Positions 58,278 through 64,000 of a DNA stretch of 64,000 nucleotides are shown here, piece after piece; the stretch's first letter is position 1, and each line of letters starts with the position of its first letter. Made by a program: the position numbers and the translations under genes. The stretch is from Sphingopyxis solisilvae (lineage in GTDB: Bacteria; Pseudomonadota; Alphaproteobacteria; Sphingomonadales; Sphingomonadaceae). Where the stretch lies: contig NZ_JADKYM010000011.1 in NCBI RefSeq assembly GCF_015475875.1, forward strand, positions 1 through 64,000, written 5' to 3'. The notes under the pieces are model-generated. The model searched no databases, was not told the origin of the DNA, and saw nothing but the letters and a program-made list of their open reading frames with translations.

Positions 58278-58301
58278 TTAACCGCATATTAGCTATATGC
58301 G
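58278..58301. promoter_or_regulatory. CtrA-like box and palindrome before the DUF11-type secreted protein
   Basis: TTAA-CCGCATA-TTAG (58278-58292) matches the CtrA box TTAA-N7-TTAA at 7 of 8 positions. It overlaps a perfect inverted repeat, CGCATAT (58283-58289) and ATATGCG (58295-58301) with a 5-nt loop, ending 14 bp before the ATG. Confidence 0.5.
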
Positions 58302-58315
58302 CCCATCAAGGCGCC

Positions 58316-60313
58316 ATGCAACGGCAGGACCAGAGCCGATATTGCTGGCGTGGGGGCCAGTGGACACAGCTTTTGCGGGTGCTGATCCTGCTCGCCTGCG
58401 TTACCGTGGTGACGCCGGACTTTTCCGCACGTGCCGGGCTGGCGACGCCCGCCTGGTGGGATCCCGACGGCTATTCGACGGGACAGGACTGGCGCTACCG
58501 CGTTCCGGTCACCTTGCCCGCCGCTTCGTCGGTGAACTCGACGGCGCGTGTCGATGTCGATTTTTCCGCGCTGCTGACCCAGCTGGGCGTGTCGGGCACC
58601 CTCGACGTCAATTCGGTGCGTGTCGTGCGTCCGAACGGAACGCTCGCGGCGGTGCAGGAATATAATGATACCGTCTTTGCGGCGGCAACCGATGCCAGCG
58701 GCAATGCCCGCGGCGAGGTGCGCTGGATCGTTCAGGACGGCGGCGCGCAGACCTATTTTATCTATTTCGACATCACCGAAAACGAAACGAAGGCGGCGAA
58801 TCCGCAAAACCCGATCAACGGCAATTTCGAGCGCGGCGGCACCGGCCAGATCAGTCCGACCGGATGGACGGGCACCCGGTCGAACGCCAATTACGATGCA
58901 CAGGTCCGGCCGAACGAAACCGTGTCGGTCACCGACAGCGACGGATCGGGACAGACGCGCAATACCAACGGCAACGCCAACACCGGCGGTTTCTCTTACC
59001 TCCTTGGCGCCAGAACCAATTCCGAACCGGCCAGCGGCGAATCGCAAACGGTGTTGACCCGGACCATCACGGTTCCTGCCACCAATCCCGGCAACCTGAC
59101 GGTGCGCTGGAAACCGCAAGGCTGGGACAGCAGCGCCAACGGCAATGCCAATTATGATTTTGTGCGGGTCGAGATCATTGGCACGGCCACGACCGAAATC
59201 GTCGGCCCGACGGCGGGCAATTATGCCACGCGGCCGTTTGCGCCCAATATGTCGGTCAACCAGGTCACGACGACCGCCCCGGGCTATGGCCAGTATAACG
59301 GCTGGGATATGGGGACCAACGGCAACCATACCGCGGGCATGACCGTGGCACTGGGCAGCGAACCCTGGTGGACGTACAACGCTTCGCTCGCCGCCTTTGC
59401 CGGCCAGACGGTGACGATCCGTTTTCGCACCCGGCACACGACGCAGTTCCGCAGCTGGGTGCTGGTCGACGATATCGAATGGTCGGTGGTCAACGCCACG
59501 TTGGGAACGCCGCAGGGTTTCGGCGCACAGGTCATTACCCCCGCCGCATCGTCCAGCTTCGCACCGGGTACGCTGTTGACGATCAGCGGCCGGTTCGATG
59601 CCCGGCCGACCGCCACGACCAATCCGGTGACCGCCAACGTCTACGACAATGGCGGAACGCTTGTCGGATCGGGCATCATCCTGTTCGACGACGGCACCCA
59701 TGGCGACGCCGTCGCGGGCGACGGCATCTGGACCAACAATGGCACGGTGGCGTCCGAGCCGACCTATACCATACCGCTGGGGACACCATCGAGCAGCGGC
59801 TGGACCGTGCGCCTGTTCGGCCGCGACCGATCGACAAGTGCCGCGGGCGCGGCAAATAACGGCCTGATCCGCCGTGTCGGCCAGCCAAACCCGGCGACCG
59901 AGGCCAATTACTGGAACGTCGCCGACATGCTTTTCGCCGTCGCGGGGGCCAATCTGACCATCGCCAAAACCAGCAGCCTCGTCAGCGATCCGCTCAACGG
60001 CGCGACCAATCCGAAGGCCATTCCCGGTGCGGTCATGCGTTATTGCCTGCTGGTCAGCAACGCCGGGCCGGCAACCGCTACGGCGGTCAGCGTGGCCGAC
60101 AATCTGCCCGCCACGCTCACCTTCGTTGCCGGCAGCATCCGTTCGGGCACCAGCTGTGCCGGAGCGACGACGGTGGAAGACGACGATTTTGTCGGCGCCG
60201 ACGAAAGCGATCCTTTCGGCGCCGGATGGACGGGTTCGCAGCTGCTCGCGTCCGCCGCCTCGCTGGCCAATGGTGCGGCAATGGCCATTCGTTTCGACGC
60301 CACCGTCAACTGA
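58316..60313 (+). CDS. Large secreted protein with choice-of-anchor X-like and DUF11-like domains
   Basis: 665 residues. Cleavable or anchoring N-terminal hydrophobic segment (LLRVLILLACVTVVTPDFSA). The first 200 residues begin WWDPDGYSTGQDWRYRVPVTLPAASSVNSTARVDVDF. A middle beta domain follows with NGNFERGGTGQISPTGWTG and WVLVDDIEWSVVNA. A segment GIILFDDGTHGDAVAGDGIWTNNGT matches the choice-of-anchor X pattern, and the last 130 residues (LTIAKTSSLVSDPLN, PGAVMRYCLLVSNAGPATATAVSVADNLP) are DUF11-type repeat. Surface or extracellular; no anchor at the C-terminus. Function unknown. Confidence 0.78.
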   Translation: MQRQDQSRYCWRGGQWTQLLRVLILLACVTVVTPDFSARAGLATPAWWDPDGYSTGQDWRYRVPVTLPAASSVNSTARVDVDFSALLTQLGVSGTLDVNSVRVVRPNGTLAAVQEYNDTVFAAATDASGNARGEVRWIVQDGGAQTYFIYFDITENETKAANPQNPINGNFERGGTGQISPTGWTGTRSNANYDAQVRPNETVSVTDSDGSGQTRNTNGNANTGGFSYLLGARTNSEPASGESQTVLTRTITVPATNPGNLTVRWKPQGWDSSANGNANYDFVRVEIIGTATTEIVGPTAGNYATRPFAPNMSVNQVTTTAPGYGQYNGWDMGTNGNHTAGMTVALGSEPWWTYNASLAAFAGQTVTIRFRTRHTTQFRSWVLVDDIEWSVVNATLGTPQGFGAQVITPAASSSFAPGTLLTISGRFDARPTATTNPVTANVYDNGGTLVGSGIILFDDGTHGDAVAGDGIWTNNGTVASEPTYTIPLGTPSSSGWTVRLFGRDRSTSAAGAANNGLIRRVGQPNPATEANYWNVADMLFAVAGANLTIAKTSSLVSDPLNGATNPKAIPGAVMRYCLLVSNAGPATATAVSVADNLPATLTFVAGSIRSGTSCAGATTVEDDDFVGADESDPFGAGWTGSQLLASAASLANGAAMAIRFDATVN

Positions 60314-60386
60314 TCCCGGCAAACGGCGCGCGTTGATCGGCCACCGGTCGAACGGCCCCGATTGCATTCTATACCGGATAGTCTAA

Positions 60387-61769
60387 ATGCGCGTCATGAG
60401 CACGCGCACCGCTTCGGACAGCCACGATCCCGTCATCGAAAACCGCGACCAGCTCGCGGCCCCCATGATCGAGGGCGAGAAGCCCAAGGACCGCTGGCGC
60501 ATCGGCACCGAGCATGAAAAATTCGTCTATCGCACCGCCGATCACCGCGCCCCGTCCTATGACGAACCCGGCGGCATCCATGACCTGTTGATGGCACTCA
60601 CCCGCTTCGGCTGGGAACCGGTGATCGAGGGCGGCAAGGTGATCGCGCTTTCGGGAAATGACGGCACCGTCAGCCTCGAACCCGCGGGGCAACTCGAACT
60701 CTCGGGCGCGCCGCTCGAGAATCTTCACCAGACCTGCGCCGAAACCGGCCGCCACCTGAAACAGGTGAAGGAAGTCGGCGCCGAACTCGGGCTCGGCTTC
60801 CTGGGCGTCGGCATGTGGCCCGACAAGACCCGCGACGAACTGCCGATTATGCCCAAGGGGCGCTACAAGATCATGCTCGACCATATGCCGCGCGTCGGCA
60901 CCATGGGGCTCGACATGATGCTGCGCACCTGCACGATCCAGACGAACCTCGACTATTCATCCGAAGCCGACATGGTGCAGAAATTCCGCGTCAGCCTCGC
61001 GCTGCAACCGCTCGCGACCGCGCTTTTCGCCTCCTCGCCCTTCACCGAGGGGCGGCCCAACGGCTATATGTCGTACCGCAGCCATATCTGGACCGATACC
61101 GATCCCGCGCGCACCGGCATGCTGCCCTTCGTATTCGAGGACGGGTTCGGATACGACCGCTACGTCGACTATATGCTCGACGTGCCGATGTATTTCGTCT
61201 TTCGCGACGGCAAATATATCGACGCCGCCGGTCAGAGCTTCCGCGACTTCCTGAAGGGCGAGCTTCCCGCGCTCCCCGGCGAGAAACCGCGCCTTTCCGA
61301 CTGGAACGATCACCTCTCGACCGCCTTTCCCGAAGTACGCCTCAAAAGCTTCCTCGAGATGCGCGGCGCCGACGGCGGCCCGTGGAACCGCATCTGCGCG
61401 CTCCCCGCCCTGTGGGTCGGCCTGCTCTATGATCAGGGCGCGCTCGACGCCGCCTGGGATCTGGTCAAAAACTGGAGCATCGAGGAACAGCAGGCGCTGC
61501 GCGACGCGGTTCCCAGCGAAGGCCTCGACGCCCCCGCCCCCGGTGGCGGGACGGTGGGACAATTGGCGCACCGGGTGCTCGACATCGTAGCGGCGGGGCT
61601 CGCCGCGCGCGGCGAAGTCAATTCGATGGGCGACAATGAAGTCGGCTTCCTCGAACCGCTCCGCCGCATCGCCAAGAGCGGCAAATCGCCGGCGCACGAC
61701 CTGCTCGACCGCTACGAAGGACCGTGGAACCACGACCTGTCCAAAATCTACGACGAACTTAGTTTTTAG
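60387..61769 (+). CDS. gshA: Glutamate-cysteine ligase (alphaproteobacterial type)
   Basis: First step of glutathione synthesis: ATP-dependent ligation of glutamate and cysteine. 460 residues. WRIGTEHEKFVY (substrate glutamate site), SLEPAGQLELSGAPLENLHQTC, MLRTCTIQTNLDYSSEADM, RPNGYMSYRSHIW and FLEMRGADGGPWNRICALPALWVGLLYD are characteristic of the plant-like/alphaproteobacterial GshA. ATG at 60387 (a second ATG three codons later). Overlaps tail to tail with the ICMT-like gene by 4 bases. Confidence 0.95.
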   Translation: MRVMSTRTASDSHDPVIENRDQLAAPMIEGEKPKDRWRIGTEHEKFVYRTADHRAPSYDEPGGIHDLLMALTRFGWEPVIEGGKVIALSGNDGTVSLEPAGQLELSGAPLENLHQTCAETGRHLKQVKEVGAELGLGFLGVGMWPDKTRDELPIMPKGRYKIMLDHMPRVGTMGLDMMLRTCTIQTNLDYSSEADMVQKFRVSLALQPLATALFASSPFTEGRPNGYMSYRSHIWTDTDPARTGMLPFVFEDGFGYDRYVDYMLDVPMYFVFRDGKYIDAAGQSFRDFLKGELPALPGEKPRLSDWNDHLSTAFPEVRLKSFLEMRGADGGPWNRICALPALWVGLLYDQGALDAAWDLVKNWSIEEQQALRDAVPSEGLDAPAPGGGTVGQLAHRVLDIVAAGLAARGEVNSMGDNEVGFLEPLRRIAKSGKSPAHDLLDRYEGPWNHDLSKIYDELSF

Positions 61770-63172
61770 GCGACCGGCCCGACGCGCTCGTCGGGTTCGA
61801 GGCGGATCAGCGGGCGTTCCCGTCCGGTCAGCCGCGCGCACAGCCGCGGCACCAGCGCATTTGTCTGCGCCCAGTTCCAGTAAGCCGCATAGGCCGGATC
61901 GGCGAGCAGGTGCTTTTCCTCGGTCTTGGCGCGCCAGTAATAGACGGCGCTCACCAGCCCCAGCAGCACGACGTTGCGCGCGCCCTCGGTCCAGCCACCC
62001 GATACCGCCAGAAAGGGCATTGCGGCGACCCACCAGCTGAGGTTCTTGGCGACATAGGCGGGATGGCGCGTGAATTTATAGGGGCCGTGGGTGATGATGC
62101 CGCGGTGCGTCAGGTTGGAAAAGCGGATACCGAACGCCATCGTCGCCCAGCTGTAGATGGCGGTCAGCAGCGCCAGCACGACCGCCCAGCCGATTAGCAG
62201 CACGTCATTACCCGCCAGCCAATGCCCCCAGTCGGCGCCATGCACCTGATAGTCGAGCGGCCCGCCGCTCATCAGGATGAAGGGCGGGTAGCAGACCAGC
62301 GCCGCGACCCACGCCATGCCATAAGGGTTGGCGGTGCGGATATGCGCGTCGAGCGGTTTCAGGGTCAGGATATAGCCGACGGTCGCGATATGGACGTCGA
62401 TCAGATACAGGAAATTGAGCGTCCAGATGCCGGTCATATAGGGGTTGGCGAGCACCTCGGCCATCGGCACGGTAACCAGCGCGGAGAAGTTCCCCGGCAC
62501 GATCGACAGCATGAAGGCAGTGAAAAACCCCTTCACCGCCCAGGCGCGCAGATGATGACCGATCGCACGGCCGTCGACTGGCTGGCCCGGCGCGATCAGC
62601 CAGCGACCGAACTGGTAACAGCCGTCGCGCGGCTCGACCATCCGCCGGTCGAGCCACAGCATATAGGGGATCGAAACCAGCAGCAGCCACGGGGCAACGC
62701 GGATCAGCAGCTCCATCGAAAAGGCATATTGGCCCGTCCAGTAATAGCGCATCGTCGCATAGATCAGCGCGATCAGCCCCCAGGTCGCCCAGAGTCCGGC
62801 CAGCTTGGTCAGGCTGATATCGACCGTCTCGCGCCACGGTCGCCGCTGCGCCCAGTCGATCCCGGTCGACGGATTGCGATGCACCTTGTCGACCAGCACC
62901 GACCATAAAACCATCGGCACCCCGCACGCCAGGACGCTGGCGATGGCCGAATTGGGGCCGCTCATCGGTCCGCGGGTGCCCCAGTCGATGCCCAGCAAGG
63001 CGGCGATGTCGGGCGCATAGCGCGCCAGCAACAAATATCCGACGAGTCCTGCCAGCCCGACAAAACCCACACCGGCGCTCACCGCCGAGCGCGGCCGCGC
63101 CGCACCGGTCGGCGGCAGGTCGTCGTTAGCCGTCGGGGGACTGGCAAAAGGGGATTTGGCGATGTCGTTCAC
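61766..63172 (-). CDS. Isoprenylcysteine carboxyl methyltransferase-family membrane protein
   Basis: 468 residues from a GTG at 63172 (VNDIAKSPFASPP). About ten hydrophobic segments. The C-terminal part has the ICMT signature THGPYKFTRHPAYVAKNLSWWVAAMPFLA and EEKHLLADPAYAAYWNW, residues that bind SAM and the carboxyl substrate. The N-terminal two thirds form extra membrane helices (YLLLARYAPDIAALLGIDW, IALIYATMRYYWTG, LLLVSIPYMLWLDRRM) not found in the short enzymes. Substrate unknown; bacterial members often modify lipids or small acids. Confidence 0.85.
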   Translation of the reverse strand: MNDIAKSPFASPPTANDDLPPTGAARPRSAVSAGVGFVGLAGLVGYLLLARYAPDIAALLGIDWGTRGPMSGPNSAIASVLACGVPMVLWSVLVDKVHRNPSTGIDWAQRRPWRETVDISLTKLAGLWATWGLIALIYATMRYYWTGQYAFSMELLIRVAPWLLLVSIPYMLWLDRRMVEPRDGCYQFGRWLIAPGQPVDGRAIGHHLRAWAVKGFFTAFMLSIVPGNFSALVTVPMAEVLANPYMTGIWTLNFLYLIDVHIATVGYILTLKPLDAHIRTANPYGMAWVAALVCYPPFILMSGGPLDYQVHGADWGHWLAGNDVLLIGWAVVLALLTAIYSWATMAFGIRFSNLTHRGIITHGPYKFTRHPAYVAKNLSWWVAAMPFLAVSGGWTEGARNVVLLGLVSAVYYWRAKTEEKHLLADPAYAAYWNWAQTNALVPRLCARLTGRERPLIRLEPDERVGPVA

Positions 63173-63404
63173 CGGCTTGGCCCTAGCAAAATTTGGTAAG
63201 CAAGCCGTCAATATAATTTGCCGATTCGCGGCGAATTTTCCCGCCAAATTGGCGGTGTTCCACGCCTCTGACACCGTTCACCGCGCACGCCTTTCGACTC
63301 GGCGCGAGTCGGCGTGCAAAGATTCGCTCCCTGCCGACCCTCCTGTTAAGGCGCCCATCAATCGGGGCGGAGGGCTCCACAGAACAACAAGATGGGGTCG
63401 CCAC

Positions 63405-64000
63405 TTGTCATCGAAAATCGCGGGTCTGCGCCATTGGCGCCAGCGCCTTTCTGCGCTGTTTCAGGACCATGAAATTTTCATCCGCACGCATGGCCATGTC
63501 CGGTTTCTGCGAATCAGCGCCGTCTGGCAAAAGCGCGTCGCGCTGATTGCCGGGGTCGTGTTGCTCGCCTGGGCCGCAACGACGCTCGCCGTGCTCGTCA
63601 ACCAGCTGCTGACCGCCGACGAGCGCGCCGCGGTCGCCCGGCAACAGGCGGCGGCGCTGGCATCGGAAAAGCGCATCGCGCAATATCGCGACCGCGTCGC
63701 CGAAACCGCCGCCGATCTGGAAGAGCGGCAGGCGCTGCTCGAAGGCATCGCCGAAACCCACTTCGGCATCGATCCGGCGGCGATCGCGGCGGAGCCCGTC
63801 GGCGCCGCGGACCAGCCCGCCGCCGCGACCGAACCGCTGAAAACCAGCGCGGTCGATCCCCGCCTGCCCCCCGAAGCGCAGGCGCTCGCCCGGCTTGAAG
63901 CGCGGCAGGAGCAATTTGCCGGTCGCCTGCTCGCCGCGGTCAATCTGCGCGCCAACAATGCGGAGGAGGCCGTCGCGAAGCTTGGCCTCAATCCCGCTGC
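63405..64000 (+). CDS. DUF5930/M23 peptidase family protein (partial, N-terminal part)
   Basis: 198 codons visible, running off the right edge. A TTG at 63405 opens MSSKIAGLRHWRQRLSALFQD, which flows into HEIFIRTHGHVRFLRISAVWQKRVALIAGVVLLAWAATTLAVLV, a membrane helix in the layout of alphaproteobacterial M23 peptidases (DUF5930-type N-terminus). A coiled coil follows (ADERAAVARQQAAALASEKRI...). The catalytic peptidase domain would lie beyond the edge. GGGG upstream is a fair Shine-Dalgarno; no in-frame ATG exists. Confidence 0.75.
   Translation, partial: MSSKIAGLRHWRQRLSALFQDHEIFIRTHGHVRFLRISAVWQKRVALIAGVVLLAWAATTLAVLVNQLLTADERAAVARQQAAALASEKRIAQYRDRVAETAADLEERQALLEGIAETHFGIDPAAIAAEPVGAADQPAAATEPLKTSAVDPRLPPEAQALARLEARQEQFAGRLLAAVNLRANNAEEAVAKLGLNPA

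Noticed and set aside
58289-60367. 692-codon minus-strand ORF opposite the DUF11-type gene
   Set aside because: Low-complexity shadow of a real secreted protein gene with a signal peptide and family domains.

Overview
The window looks like chromosome of an alphaproteobacterium of the order Sphingomonadales (Sphingopyxis/Sphingomonas type). Four things point there: very high GC with long antisense shadow frames; alphaproteobacterial families (DUF4167, PopZ, the ~180 kDa NAD-glutamate dehydrogenase, the plant-like GshA); a prfA-prmC-DUF4167 block; and several families of long intergenic palindromes of the kind I associate with this order. The order-level call rests on gene content and style, not on a database search.

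Layout. 1-2.4 kb: two tandem secreted DUF4139 paralogs, the first cut by the window edge. 2.4-6.9 kb: translation block on the minus strand (hisS, prfA, prmC, DUF4167), closed by a terminator whose 3' arm also supplies the Shine-Dalgarno of the next gene. 7-15.5 kb: M61 peptidase, pyrophosphatase, MscS channel, MetC, sulfurtransferase, a proline-rich membrane protein, QueF and a hotdog thioesterase. 15.7-25.7 kb: P450, a globin-like protein, a HerA/DUF853 ATPase, a VOC protein, the envelope quality-control genes degP and hflK-hflC, then apbC, a CoA-binding protein and a lipoprotein overlapping by ATGA. 25.9-33.1 kb: a partnerless molybdopterin dehydrogenase overlapping hemH, a DUF1963 protein, acetoacetyl-CoA reductase, a ribbon-helix-helix protein, a 36-residue membrane micro-ORF and an ATP-grasp enzyme. 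33.2-43.4 kb: NAD-glutamate dehydrogenase, a PAS-like protein, a TetR regulator with candidate operators, tRNA-Cys, then pcm-tolC-popZ. 43.4-52.4 kb: nudC, a serine hydrolase and mutY, divergent from DUF721, two DsbA-like genes and smc. 52.4-64 kb: a brnT-brnA toxin-antitoxin pair with a clear promoter/operator, ubiA, a three-gene TadG/TadE surface block, rsmE, a large secreted DUF11-type protein, gshA, an ICMT-family membrane protein and the start of an M23 peptidase.

Most genes are housekeeping. The accessory material is brnTA, the TadG/TadE block with the secreted DUF11 protein, the orphan molybdopterin enzyme, the P450/globin/HerA cluster and the dispersed palindromes. Several control sites can be read: paired TetR-type palindromes, a 16-bp palindrome shared by two acyl-CoA genes, and CtrA-like boxes at popZ, the TadG block and the DUF11 gene. 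I see no rRNA operon, CRISPR array, insertion sequence or prophage. The nearest thing to an undescribed system is the TadG/TadE plus DUF11 protein module, which splits an otherwise conserved-looking ubiA/rsmE/gshA neighbourhood and may be under CtrA control; that is a hypothesis.
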